The translations under genes were made by a program, and so were the position numbers. A stretch of DNA of 64,000 bases. Origin: CAXRDE01 sp964229355. Its GTDB lineage: Bacteria; Cyanobacteriota; Sericytochromatia; UBA7694. The stretch is taken from NCBI GenBank assembly GCA_964229355.1, contig CAXRDE010000023.1:124001-188000 (forward strand), given 5' to 3'. Positions 1 to 8,338 of this stretch are shown piece after piece. The notes below the pieces were generated by a model that was not told where the DNA came from, made no database searches, and saw only the letters and a list, made by a program, of their open reading frames with translations. Each line of letters starts with the position of its first letter. The stretch's first letter is position 1.

Positions 1-891
1 CGCATTTTTTGTGGTTTGGGTGTAAACCAAGCGGGGATAACCGCTGTGTTGGCGCTCATTGGCCAGCATCTGGGCAATCTCCACATCCCTGGGCAGCAAA
101 CCAAAATTTGCATCACAACAGAAAACCGTTGCAATGCGCTGACGACCAAACCAGGCGATTTCAGCATGCAGACGCTCCATCTCAAAACGATACACTTTGG
201 CCTGCGTCAACGAGCCCCAATCACAAAAAGCACACGAAAAAGGGCAACCCCGATTGGTTTCCCACAGCGCCACCCAGCGGTGCTCAGGGCAGCGCGCCAA
301 CACCTCATCAAAGCAGCCCGTCAAATAAGGCGAGGGGATGCGGTCTAACTGTTGCTCACGGGGCGGAGGCAGCGCACTAAAAACCTGTGTACCCGGGCCG
401 CGCACGCTCGTTCCGGCAGGTGGATCAGCCCGTAAATGGGCCTGTAGCTCAGAAAAACGTGCATGGTGCAACACCCGCAACAGCAGTTCACAAAAAACCC
501 CTTCCCCGGGTCCATGGCAGCACACATCCACAAAAGGGTTCGCTCTCAGATAGGCGTCCGCCTGATCGGGCACCTGAGGGCCCCCAAAGACAATCAGAAT
601 TCCGGGGCATGCGGTTTTTAATGCCTTAGCCAGGGCCAGACTGTATTGCTCATTCCAGGTGTACACACTAAAGCCCACAATTTGTGCCTGCTGCAGACTG
701 GCCCACTGCGCCTGCCGCTGGGCCAGCGGCACCCGCTCAAACACATAGGGCAAAAAAGAAAGACGCTGCAAAGCAGCGGGAGGAAGGTGGGATCGGGCAT
801 AGCTTTCCAGTAAGCCCAGAGCATAAGGAAGGCAAAGGCTTTCGAGCATGGGCTCCACAATTTGTACCAGCCCCACCTTAACCCTCTGCAT
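1..891 (-). CDS. B12-binding-domain radical SAM protein (C-terminus off window)
   Basis: About 297 codons are visible, open through base 1, so the C-terminus is missing. The N-terminal part (to about residue 150) looks like the cobalamin-binding Rossmann domain typical of this superfamily, though a clear DxHxxG motif is not seen. A radical SAM cluster motif CPFSCAFC (CxxxCxxC, about residues 216-223) follows, in the context WETNRGCPFSC, and then FCCDANFGLLPRDVEIA, typical of COG1032-type proteins. Such enzymes cleave S-adenosylmethionine with a 4Fe-4S cluster and often use cobalamin for methyl transfer; the substrate is unknown. The ATG at 891 shares its A with the TAA of the upstream peptidase gene (TAATG), so the two are translationally coupled. 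Confidence 0.85.
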   Translation of the reverse strand, partial: MQRVKVGLVQIVEPMLESLCLPYALGLLESYARSHLPPAALQRLSFLPYVFERVPLAQRQAQWASLQQAQIVGFSVYTWNEQYSLALAKALKTACPGILIVFGGPQVPDQADAYLRANPFVDVCCHGPGEGVFCELLLRVLHHARFSELQAHLRADPPAGTSVRGPGTQVFSALPPPREQQLDRIPSPYLTGCFDEVLARCPEHRWVALWETNRGCPFSCAFCDWGSLTQAKVYRFEMERLHAEIAWFGRQRIATVFCCDANFGLLPRDVEIAQMLANERQHSGYPRLVYTQTTKNA

Positions 892-1928
892 TAGAGGGTC
901 GTTTTCAAATAAGCGCCCAATAGCTGACATGTGGCCACCAGAGATTCCAGGTGGGTGCGCTCATAACTGTGAGAGGCATCGGTTCCAAAACCAATTAACG
1001 CGTGACGCACATCGTTACCCGCCTGCAGCGCCGCTGCACAATCGCTAAAATAATAGCGAAACACATCTCTGACATAAGGTAAGTCATTGGCAATGGCCAA
1101 CTGTTCTAATTTGCGGGTGAGTACGGGGTCAAAGGGCCCACTATTGTCTAAAAACACCACCGAAAGTTTATCTTCTTGAGAGTTTTGCCCCGGAGCCACA
1201 ATGGCAATATCGACGCCGACAAGTTCTTCCACACTCTGCGGCAGGGTCACCGACGCGCCATGTCCCTGCTCTTCGTAGTTTGAAAAGTAAAAAAGGGTTG
1301 CATCTCCGTGATCTTCGGGTTTCATGGCTTTTAAAGTTGCCAACAGACACGCTACACCGCCCAGATCATCTAAAAAACGCGAGACCACAAAGCCACTGTC
1401 CAAAATCTCAGGTTGGGCATCTACCGAAACCAGGTCACCCACCTGAATCCCTAAAGCTTCCAGATCGGCTTTATTTTGGACCTTTTGGTCCACTCGAATC
1501 TCGACCTGATCCCAATTCACAGGCTGCTCATCGACTTCTTTGCTGCTGGCATGTACCGATGATTTTAAGGGCATGACGCTGCCCCGAAAAGATTGGGCCT
1601 GGGCAGTATGAATATTTACCCGCGCACCTTCCGCCATGCGGCTGGACCAACTGCCAATGGGCAAGACGCCCACACGACCATTGGCTTTTAGCTCACGCAC
1701 CACAAGCCCTAAGGTGTCCACATGGGCGGCCACACCGCGTCTGGGCTCAGCATCCGGCGCATTATAGGCCTGCAGCGCCCCACGACGGGTCCAGCGGGTA
1801 TGTAGCCCCATCGCCTGAAGCTCTTGCTCTACAAAGCTTAAATTGGCGCGGGTTAATCCGGCAGTGCTGGGCGTCTTTAAGAGCTGCAGCAGGGTGGTTT
1901 TTAGGTAATCTACGTCTATGCTTAACAT
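891..1928 (-). CDS. M42 family metallopeptidase, NAGGN-associated-type subfamily
   Basis: A 345-residue cytosolic co-catalytic metallo-aminopeptidase. Putative metal ligands are H69 and D71 (AAHVDTLG), D187/D188 (RFLDDLGG), E219/E220 (NYEEQGHG) and H326 (ERTHLE). The motifs APGQNS, SGPFD and RDVFRYY resemble, from memory, the M42 subfamily found with N-acetylglutaminylglutamine amide osmolyte synthesis rather than classic PepA/FrvX aminopeptidases. No NAGGN synthase genes are in the window, so that link is only suggestive. I chose the ATG at 1928, which has AGGAA about 7 bases upstream; a longer reading to 2009 would add 27 residues unlike the family. It is coupled to the downstream radical SAM gene by TAATG. 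Confidence 0.85.
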   Translation of the reverse strand: MLSIDVDYLKTTLLQLLKTPSTAGLTRANLSFVEQELQAMGLHTRWTRRGALQAYNAPDAEPRRGVAAHVDTLGLVVRELKANGRVGVLPIGSWSSRMAEGARVNIHTAQAQSFRGSVMPLKSSVHASSKEVDEQPVNWDQVEIRVDQKVQNKADLEALGIQVGDLVSVDAQPEILDSGFVVSRFLDDLGGVACLLATLKAMKPEDHGDATLFYFSNYEEQGHGASVTLPQSVEELVGVDIAIVAPGQNSQEDKLSVVFLDNSGPFDPVLTRKLEQLAIANDLPYVRDVFRYYFSDCAAALQAGNDVRHALIGFGTDASHSYERTHLESLVATCQLLGAYLKTTL

Positions 1929-2061
1929 CAAAAGTTCCTGGGTTTGTTTTTTGCTTATAGTGTAGCACCTGAACTTGTCAAACGCGGTATAACGGTAGTA
2001 TTCAAACAAACCGTTCCAGGGGCCTCAGACATAAAGGTCCCGAAAAAGAAAAGAGGTGCCC

Positions 2062-2442
2062 ATGTCGGTCATTCGCAATGTCCTTGGAGAAAATCTTGCC
2101 CCGTGTAGCCTGGACCCGCTTACCGGATACCACCGCGACGGTTACTGCCAATGCGGCGATGAAGATCGGGGACAACATATCATTTGTGTGGCCGTCAGCG
2201 ACGCTTTTCTCTCCTTTTCAAAATCACGGGGCAATGATCTCACCACGCCCTTCCCCCAATTTGATTTTCCTGGTTTAAAAGCGGGAGACCGCTGGTGTCT
2301 CTGTCTAAACCGCTGGATTGAAGCCCTGGAGGCAGAGGTGGCTCCCCCGGTTATTTTGGAGGCCACCCACGAAAACGTCTTGCAGAAGGTACCCCTTGCG
2401 GTACTGCAACAGCATGCGGTGACCGCAAATCCGGCCCCTTAA
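2062..2442 (+). CDS. DUF2237 family protein
   Basis: A 126-residue protein matching the DUF2237 family along its length: the NVLG start, CSLDPLTGYHRDGYC, SKSRGNDL, FPGLKAGDRWCLC, and the ending PPVILEATHE. The family is widespread and of unknown function; its conserved cysteines and the GDRWCLC segment are kept. The ATG at 2062 is chosen because AAGAGG lies 5 bases upstream; a GTG two codons earlier overlaps that site. It is a single gene, divergent from the M42 peptidase, and its stop overlaps the tail of the opposing ABC ATPase gene by 4 bases. Confidence 0.88.
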   Translation: MSVIRNVLGENLAPCSLDPLTGYHRDGYCQCGDEDRGQHIICVAVSDAFLSFSKSRGNDLTTPFPQFDFPGLKAGDRWCLCLNRWIEALEAEVAPPVILEATHENVLQKVPLAVLQQHAVTANPAP

Positions 2443-3209
2443 AAAGAAGGAAGCACGACGGGTTTCTGGGTTTGGGGATGGGCAAACACTTGCCACTGTT
2501 CCCCATAAACCTGTTCCAGATGTTCAGGGGTGAGCACCTGCTCAGGGGAGCCTTCACAGAACAATTGCCCCTGTTGTAAGAGCAAGAGATGATCCATATA
2601 CTGCGAAGCCAGGTTGAGATCGTGCAAAACGACAACCGTTAAACGGTCCTGGCGAAAAGTTTTTAACCGCTTCAATAAACGCAATTGCACGCCCATATCC
2701 AGGTGGGACGTGGGTTCGTCCAGCAGCAAAAGCGCGGGTTCTTGCATCAACGCTCGGGTCAGCTGCACCCGCTGCCACTCTCCACTACTCAGATCCTGTA
2801 GGGTACGGTACTGCAGCGCACTGACCTCGGTCATTTCCATCGCAGCCTGCTGAGCCTGCGCATCGGCTTCACGCCAGACGCCCTGCCATCCCTGGTAAGG
2901 AAAACGTCCCAGACGCAGGTACTCCCAGACCTGTAAAGCAAAAGTAGGCTGTGTTTCACGCGGGCTCACCACGGCCACCTGGCGCGCGCGGGCAGAAGCA
3001 GATAAGCGGTGCAACGCTTCGTGCTGCCAGAGCACTTGACCCGTGGTGGGTCCATAAAATCCCGATAGCACCTTGATTAAGGTGGATTTGCCCGCCCCAT
3101 TGGGGCCAATAATCCCTACAAAGCCTTGTGTCAGCGTAAAACTCAGCGCTGACAACAAGACCCGTGAGGACCCCGGTGGGGAAAAGCTTAAGGTGTTAAC
3201 CTGTAGCAT
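2439..3209 (-). CDS. ABC transporter ATP-binding protein, iron-siderophore/heme/B12 type
   Basis: A 256-residue ABC ATPase. It has Walker A GPNGAGKST (residues 35-43), signature LSSGEWQRV (about 134-142), Walker B LLLLDEPT and the H-loop VLHD. The length, and the Q-loop followed by TPEHLEQVYG, resemble the FecE/BtuD/HmuV class that powers import of iron chelates, heme or cobalamin. No permease or binding protein is nearby. Instead it is the last gene of an operon with a TPR protein and a disordered protein, and its ATG shares a base with the TPR gene's TAA (TAATG). It may serve a permease encoded elsewhere, or have a non-transport role; substrate unknown. Confidence 0.9.
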   Translation of the reverse strand: MLQVNTLSFSPPGSSRVLLSALSFTLTQGFVGIIGPNGAGKSTLIKVLSGFYGPTTGQVLWQHEALHRLSASARARQVAVVSPRETQPTFALQVWEYLRLGRFPYQGWQGVWREADAQAQQAAMEMTEVSALQYRTLQDLSSGEWQRVQLTRALMQEPALLLLDEPTSHLDMGVQLRLLKRLKTFRQDRLTVVVLHDLNLASQYMDHLLLLQQGQLFCEGSPEQVLTPEHLEQVYGEQWQVFAHPQTQKPVVLPSF

Positions 3210-4753
3210 TAGCGGGCGGCTTTTAAGCCTTGCAGATCCTTGATCAACACCTCAATTTTATCGCGATCTGGCGCATTGGGCGCGTATTTTAAATACGCCT
3301 GTAAAGACGCCAGCGCCTTACCGCCTTGTCCCGCTTTTACATAAGCCACTCCTAAATTGCGGTAAATATCCGCCCGCTGGGGCTCTAGCTTTAAGGCCGC
3401 TTCAAAATCCTGTATGGCTGCCGAGAAGTTTTGTTGGGCATAATAAATAATGCCCCGCATGGCCAACGCATCAGTATAAACAGGGTTCAGCTTAATAGCC
3501 TGGGTTAACTCAGGAATCACCACTTTGGCGGGCTTTTGCTGATGATAGTAAACGGTGGCCAAAAGGTAATGAATTTCGGGATTATTGCTGGAAAGGGTCA
3601 AGGACTTGCGCAACAGACTTTCAGCAGAGTCAAAGTGCTTGCTTTCAATGGCCAGCTTGGCCAACTGGTAATAGGCTGGCGCAAAGGCCGGCTTCTGTTT
3701 AACGCTCTGCTGATAATATTTGACGGCTTCAACGGGGTTGTTTTGCAAATGGTAGAGACGGCCCAGACGATAACTAACGTCCGCATAGGTGGGTTCCAGT
3801 TGGTACAATTTCAGAAAGCGTTCCAGGGCGCGCTCGGGCACCTGCATTTCATCATAAATACGTCCCAGGTCGTAGTGGGCAGGCAAATAGCTCGGCTTAA
3901 TTTGCAAAAGATTGATCAGAATTTGTGTACTTTTTAAAGGCAAACCCTGGCGCTCATAGGTCAGGGCCATTTGGTGATGAGCGGCCACATGTTCAGGCTG
4001 CGCTGCCACCACCTTTACAAACGCCTGAAGGGCCTGGGTGTCTTGACCGGTCTGTTGATACGCACGACCGAGTAAAAAATAGGCATCTACAAAATCAGGG
4101 TACTGTTGCACCAGGGGCTCTAAGCGGGCAATAACCTCTCGCCATTGTCGGCGTTCGGCCAGCGCTCTGGCCTCCTGGTAGCTTTTTTGCATGCCGGGCC
4201 GCTTGTTCACATACTGCGTATTGGCATCGGGCAGTTTTAATTGCGACTGCAAGCGTTGGTAGCGCTGTTGGGCCTGGGTTAGTTTAGGATCGAGCAAAAC
4301 GGCTTGCTTATAGGCTTTGAGCGCCTCGGCCTTTTGCCCGGACTGCTCATAACTTAAGGCCAGATTAAACCAGATATTGGCATCTTCACGGCGATGTTGC
4401 AAAATATGCTGAAAGCTGTCCACGGCCGCTTTCCACTGCTTTTGCTGCAGATAAATGGTTCCCATATTATTATAGGCTTCGTAATAATCGGGATCGAGAT
4501 CTAAAACCCGTTGGTACGCCTGCAAGGCTTTGGGGAAATCCCCCAACTGCTGATAGGCAACCCCCAAATTATAAGCGTAAGACACGTTGACCGCATCCTG
4601 AGCCAAAAGACTCTGATACAGTTCGATGGCCTTGCCATAGTTTTTATTCACATAGGCGTCATAGGCCTGTTGTTCGATCTGCTGGGGACTTGCGGCGTAA
4701 AGCGGTAAGCAGAACCAGGCTGAGGCAAAGATCCCCAGCGTCAATGTGCGCAT
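3209..4753 (-). CDS. secreted/periplasmic TPR-repeat protein
   Basis: A 514-residue protein: an N-terminal signal peptide (MRTLTLGIFASAWFCLPLYA, cleavage probably after AYA) followed by about a dozen tetratricopeptide repeats covering nearly all of the protein, for example YNLGVAYQQLGDFPKALQAY and YNNMGTIYLQQKQWKAAVD. TPR arrays act as protein-binding scaffolds, here probably outside the cytoplasm. I chose the ATG at 4753 because it overlaps the TAA of the preceding gene (TAATG) and begins exactly at the signal peptide; a start at 4783 would put ten charged residues ahead of it. The stop likewise overlaps the start of the ABC ATPase. Partner unknown. Confidence 0.87.
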   Translation of the reverse strand: MRTLTLGIFASAWFCLPLYAASPQQIEQQAYDAYVNKNYGKAIELYQSLLAQDAVNVSYAYNLGVAYQQLGDFPKALQAYQRVLDLDPDYYEAYNNMGTIYLQQKQWKAAVDSFQHILQHRREDANIWFNLALSYEQSGQKAEALKAYKQAVLLDPKLTQAQQRYQRLQSQLKLPDANTQYVNKRPGMQKSYQEARALAERRQWREVIARLEPLVQQYPDFVDAYFLLGRAYQQTGQDTQALQAFVKVVAAQPEHVAAHHQMALTYERQGLPLKSTQILINLLQIKPSYLPAHYDLGRIYDEMQVPERALERFLKLYQLEPTYADVSYRLGRLYHLQNNPVEAVKYYQQSVKQKPAFAPAYYQLAKLAIESKHFDSAESLLRKSLTLSSNNPEIHYLLATVYYHQQKPAKVVIPELTQAIKLNPVYTDALAMRGIIYYAQQNFSAAIQDFEAALKLEPQRADIYRNLGVAYVKAGQGGKALASLQAYLKYAPNAPDRDKIEVLIKDLQGLKAAR

Positions 4754-5712
4754 TATTTTTCGGGCGCGCCTTTGTGTGCCCATGTGGCAAATGCCTCCGA
4801 TAATTTAAGTGCTTTTTGTTGAAAAGGTTGGGGGCGATGAAAAACAAAGCCCAGAAAACGCTCCACGTCTCGGACCGTGGCCTGACGCAAAATATCATAC
4901 ATGGGGGTATTGGCATACAAACCCGTATGGGGTGTGGGCAGCTTTTGCCCGTAAGGCGCGCAGTTTTTAATTTCGTTCACCGCTCGCTCCATCCAGTTAT
5001 GCATCTGCTGCGCGTCTTCAGGACGGTATTCTTTAATGTCTCGCTCGCTCAGGAAAGGGCGGTTATGAATGGTAGCGAAAAAGATTTTTTTCTCTAAAAT
5101 GGTGCCAAAATGCCAGGTATAGGCAGGGGCTGGCGGCATTTCTGGTAGCGGCTCCACCTCAGAAGACGCCGGTGATAAGGCCGGTGGAGAAGGGGTAAAA
5201 GCCGAGGGCGAAGGGGCCGCGGGAGACGCTTTGGGTTCGGGAACCTCTCGCGTGGGCCGTGTGGACTCGCGGGCAGGGCCTGCGACTTTAGAGCTCAGGT
5301 TTTTCACCACCGAAGTAAACTCCTGCAATACCGCTTTACCAATATTATTACGCATATTGCGCAAGCTCTCTCCGGCATTGTCACTAACGTGATCCACCGT
5401 GGAGCGAAGGGGTTTGACCACTTTGTCAAAGGAACCCGTAATTTTATTGCCAAACTCGTCCAGACGATCGCCCACCGCGTCAGACATGCGGTTAATCTCC
5501 TGATTCATCTCTTGCACGTAGTGCTCTAAAGATCCTGTACCTGAAACAGCCTGTCTTGGGCGAGGGCTGACCTCATCAGCCGGTGCCTCACCACTGAGTT
5601 GACTGGTTTTTTTCTTGCTTTCATCCATGGCTTTTGAGCTGAAGGACATATTGTCACTCCATTGCTGCTGGGCATACAGTTCGCCTGTGCTGGGTTTTTT
5701 ATCATTACTCAT
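4753..5712 (-). CDS. hypothetical protein with disordered/helical N-terminus and C-terminal globular domain
   Basis: I do not recognise this 319-residue protein. Residues 1-60 are polar and low complexity. Residues 60-150 look like amphipathic helix or coiled coil (repeated D/N/S/V, e.g. NQEINRMSDAVGDRLDEFG), somewhat like apolipoprotein or phasin-type helices. Residues 155-205 are a Pro/Ser/Ala-rich linker. The last about 115 residues are a compact-looking domain with many aromatic residues. No signal peptide or membrane segment is seen. AAGAGGGG lies about 9 bases before the ATG. It is the first gene of the three-gene operon ending with the ABC ATPase and is coupled to the TPR gene by TAATG. 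Confidence 0.75.
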   Translation of the reverse strand: MSNDKKPSTGELYAQQQWSDNMSFSSKAMDESKKKTSQLSGEAPADEVSPRPRQAVSGTGSLEHYVQEMNQEINRMSDAVGDRLDEFGNKITGSFDKVVKPLRSTVDHVSDNAGESLRNMRNNIGKAVLQEFTSVVKNLSSKVAGPARESTRPTREVPEPKASPAAPSPSAFTPSPPALSPASSEVEPLPEMPPAPAYTWHFGTILEKKIFFATIHNRPFLSERDIKEYRPEDAQQMHNWMERAVNEIKNCAPYGQKLPTPHTGLYANTPMYDILRQATVRDVERFLGFVFHRPQPFQQKALKLSEAFATWAHKGAPEK

Positions 5713-5824
5713 ACGGTTATTCCCCTCTTAATGCCTCATTATAACGCAGGCCGGTGCACTTCAGGGACGCTTAGTTGTTTTCATTGAATATGTTAAGCTG
5801 CAAAAAAAAATAAGGAATGCCACC

Positions 5825-6232
5825 ATGTCATCGGTTCAACTCTACACCTTGCGTGACAAAAACAACCAGCTTTTATGGCTACGCCAGCTCGAAACCCAAC
5901 TGCCTTTGCAATGCAGGCAAATACCGCAGGAGCTTTCGCCGCTTGAAGCCCGCGGCGTTTTGCAGCAAAGCGCCGCAAAAAGCGATGTACGCATTGTACT
6001 CGACCCACACACCTTGCGCCCCCTCCTCAAAAAAGGAGGCGTAAACCTCGACATTCAACAGGACGCTGAAGGCTTGCGCTTACAACAGTTTCTTGTGCGC
6101 TGCTGGATCAACTTGCTCAAAGCCCGCGAAAGCCAACTGGGTGTGCTCCATACCAAAGAGCTCCAGGCTGCCCGTGAAGCGCTTAAAAAATCTTCACTTT
6201 TTCTTGCAAACAAAATACCCCATGGGGTATAA
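5825..6232 (+). CDS. hypothetical protein, 135 aa
   Basis: An unrecognised 135-residue cytosolic protein rich in Leu, Gln and Arg. The N-terminal half could form beta/alpha structure, and the C-terminal half (LQQFLVRCWINLLKARES onward) looks helical. There is no signal peptide. AAGGA is placed about 9 bases before the ATG. It is divergent from the disordered-protein operon. Its last codons contain the promoter and palindrome of the following thioredoxin gene, so the thioredoxin can be transcribed independently. Confidence 0.7.
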   Translation: MSSVQLYTLRDKNNQLLWLRQLETQLPLQCRQIPQELSPLEARGVLQQSAAKSDVRIVLDPHTLRPLLKKGGVNLDIQQDAEGLRLQQFLVRCWINLLKARESQLGVLHTKELQAAREALKKSSLFLANKIPHGV

Positions 6233-6233
6233 T
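6204..6233 (+). promoter_or_regulatory. sigma-70-like promoter with embedded ATACCCCA/TGGGGTAT palindrome
   Basis: A -35 TTGCAA (6204-6209), an 18-bp spacer and a perfect -10 TATAAT (6228-6233). The spacer and the edge of the -10 are occupied by a perfect 16-bp palindrome, arms ATACCCCA and TGGGGTAT (6215-6230). Such G-tract palindromes are the known operator form of CsoR/RcnR/CstR-family repressors, which sense copper, other metals or persulfides. Bound repressor would block RNA polymerase at the thioredoxin gene. No CsoR-family gene is in the window. Confidence 0.65.
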
Positions 6234-6258
6234 AAAAGAAAAAAGGAGTCGCTTTCTT

Positions 6259-6573
6259 ATGGCTCAAGCACAAAAAATGACCTTTACAGATATGCTCAGG
6301 CAATCTGAAGTTCCGGTATTGGTGGACTTCTGGGCGCCCTGGTGTGGCCCCTGTCAAATGATGGCTCCCGGCCTCAAAGCCGTTGCCCAGGCTTACGCCG
6401 GACGATTGAAAGTGGTTAAAATCAACGTGGATGAAAATCCTGAAATTTCTCAACACTATCAAATCAGCAGCATTCCTACCCTGATGCTGTTTAAGGGCGG
6501 AAAAATGGTGCATCGTCAGGCTGGTGCCATGGCTGAGCCCCAGCTGCGTCAGTGGTTACAAGGACGTATCTAA
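6259..6573 (+). CDS. trxA: thioredoxin
   Basis: A 104-residue classical thioredoxin with active site WCGPC (residues 28-32), buried D23 in VDFWAPW, cis-proline P73 in SIPTL and the conserved FKGG loop. It reduces protein disulfides in the cytosol, normally recharged by thioredoxin reductase. AAAGGAG lies about 10 bases before the ATG. It has its own promoter carrying a CsoR/CstR-like palindrome, suggesting induction by metal or reactive sulfur stress rather than constitutive expression. It may therefore be a specialised paralogue; no thioredoxin reductase is nearby. Confidence 0.93.
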   Translation: MAQAQKMTFTDMLRQSEVPVLVDFWAPWCGPCQMMAPGLKAVAQAYAGRLKVVKINVDENPEISQHYQISSIPTLMLFKGGKMVHRQAGAMAEPQLRQWLQGRI

Positions 6574-6637
6574 ATTATTGCCCCCTCTTGATTACGCATA
6601 GGTTCTCAAGTATTCTAAAAGAAAACAGGAGAACCTC

Positions 6638-7600
6638 ATGCCACCCTGGACCCCGCAAGACATGCCTTCTCAATCGGGAAAAACCATCTTTATTACGGGA
6701 GCCAACAGCGGCCTGGGTTACTGGAGCAGTCTTCATTTGGCCCGCGCAGGCGCTCACGTTATTATGGCCTGCCGCAGCGCAGAAAAAATGGAGCAAGCCC
6801 GACAAAAGATCCTCCAGGAAGTGCCGCGTATCCAACCCAGTCAACTGGAAGGGGTCCTTTTAGATCTCTCCGATTTGGAGAGCATCACCACCGTGGCAAA
6901 GCGCTACGTTGCTGAACAGCGCCCCATCCATACCTTGCTCAATAACGCCGGGGTCATGGCCCTGCCCTACCAAACCACGGCGCAGGGGTTTGAAAGACAA
7001 TTTGGCACCAACCATCTGGGACACTTTGCCCTCACCGCCCAGTTGTTCCCCTTACTCAAAATCAGTCCCTCCGCACGGGTTGTGACCATTAGTAGCCTTT
7101 ATCACCGGCGGGGACACATCGACTTCGACAATCTTCAGGGGCAAAAACACTATCAAAAGTGGCAGGCCTATGCCCAGAGCAAGCTGGCGAACCTCTTATT
7201 TACCCTTGAACTGCAACGCCGCTTAGACCAACACCGTCTTCCCATCCTCAGTTTGGGTGCACATCCGGGTTATGCCGCCACAAATTTACAGGCCGCAGGT
7301 GCCAAAGCCGAAAACGGCTGGCTCAAACAAAAAGTCGTTGAACTGGCCAATCGCTTTGTGGCCCAGCCTGCGGAACAAGGCGCTTATCCCCAACTTTTCG
7401 CCGCCACAGAGCCCGGACTCTCGGGGGGGCTCTTCTTTGGGCCTGACGGTTTTCAGGCCTTGCGGGGCCACCCCACCCGAGAAACGCCCGCTGAAAGTGC
7501 TCAGGATCTCAAGGTGGCACAACGCCTCTGGGAGACCTCTGAAAAGCTAACGGGTTGCACGTTTCTAAGCACCACAGAGGAGCCTGTGACACCACCATGA
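6638..7600 (+). CDS. SDR family NAD(P)-dependent oxidoreductase
   Basis: A 320-residue short-chain dehydrogenase of the retinol dehydrogenase/protochlorophyllide-reductase-like branch. It has the cofactor motif TGANSGLG (20-27), NNAG (102-105), and catalytic S152, Y178 and K182 (YAQSK). RSAEKMEQA after the second strand fits the NADP-binding pattern of this branch. Substrate unknown; a lipid, aldehyde or ketone is likely by analogy. AGGAG precedes the ATG by about 6 bases. The stop overlaps the ATG of the following fatty-acid-hydroxylase-like gene (ATGA), suggesting that the two act on the same lipid pathway. Confidence 0.9.
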   Translation: MPPWTPQDMPSQSGKTIFITGANSGLGYWSSLHLARAGAHVIMACRSAEKMEQARQKILQEVPRIQPSQLEGVLLDLSDLESITTVAKRYVAEQRPIHTLLNNAGVMALPYQTTAQGFERQFGTNHLGHFALTAQLFPLLKISPSARVVTISSLYHRRGHIDFDNLQGQKHYQKWQAYAQSKLANLLFTLELQRRLDQHRLPILSLGAHPGYAATNLQAAGAKAENGWLKQKVVELANRFVAQPAEQGAYPQLFAATEPGLSGGLFFGPDGFQALRGHPTRETPAESAQDLKVAQRLWETSEKLTGCTFLSTTEEPVTPP

Positions 7601-8244
7601 TCAGAAGCCGGGGGGGAATGATTAAAGCACTAAAAGTTTATGGGGGTCACAAACCCAACTGGATTTATTTCATCTTGCTCCTGGCATTATGTCTTTACCT
7701 GGGGTTCGATAACACATGGCAGTCCCACCTCTGGATGGTTCTGGTGGTCTTCGCACTGACGCCTCTGTTGGAGTATTTCACCCACCGTTATATTTTGCAC
7801 TTGCCCCTTCCTCAGGATCCTGAGAAATATCCCTTGTGGAACGAAATCGTCCACCGCATTCACTATTACCATCATGAAGACCCCAAAGCCATTGCCCATA
7901 TTTTTGCACCGTGGTGGTTTACGCTGCCCCTGTTTGTGCTTTACAGTGGGGGACTCTGGTGGTTCTCTAAAAACCCCGTCCTCACCGCGGTCTTTTCGGT
8001 GAGCCTGATCGTCTATTTTCTCATTTACGAATGGACCCATTATATGGCCCATTGCGATTTCTATGCCCCGCGCAATCGCTACAGCCGCTACCTCAAAAAG
8101 TTTCACAGCTGGCACCACTACAAAAGCGAAGAATATTGGTATGGCATTACCTCTCCACTGGCAGACTTTTTATTTAAAAAAGCCCCTTCTCCCCATGAGG
8201 TGGAGGCCACACCCCTGGCCTTAAAAAACCGCGGCCGACTATAA
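7597..8244 (+). CDS. sterol desaturase/fatty acid hydroxylase superfamily membrane protein
   Basis: A 215-residue integral membrane di-iron enzyme. The histidine clusters of the superfamily are all present: HRYILH, HRIHYYHH, HYMAH and HSWHHY. Hydrophobic segments lie around WIYFILLLALCLYLG, LWMVLVVFALTPLL, FTLPLFVLYSGGLWWF and LTAVFSVSLIVYFLIY. Members hydroxylate or desaturate fatty acyl chains, ceramides, sterols or carotenoids with O2. The ATG at 7597 overlaps the SDR stop (ATGA); an alternative ATG at 7618, with a G-rich stretch just upstream, would remove seven residues. An SDR plus a hydroxylase suggests oxidative tailoring of a membrane lipid. Confidence 0.88.
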   Translation: MIRSRGGMIKALKVYGGHKPNWIYFILLLALCLYLGFDNTWQSHLWMVLVVFALTPLLEYFTHRYILHLPLPQDPEKYPLWNEIVHRIHYYHHEDPKAIAHIFAPWWFTLPLFVLYSGGLWWFSKNPVLTAVFSVSLIVYFLIYEWTHYMAHCDFYAPRNRYSRYLKKFHSWHHYKSEEYWYGITSPLADFLFKKAPSPHEVEATPLALKNRGRL

Positions 8245-8338
8245 AAAACCTGTAAAGAAAGCCCCCTCTTAAGACCTTTTTTATAACAAAAGCATTACAG
8301 TAAGACTATCAATTTGTTTACGGAGTATTTTAAATCCC

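Noticed and set aside
6638..7600. Protochlorophyllide reductase
   Set aside because: Only general SDR features are shared; no chlorophyll-synthesis neighbours are present.
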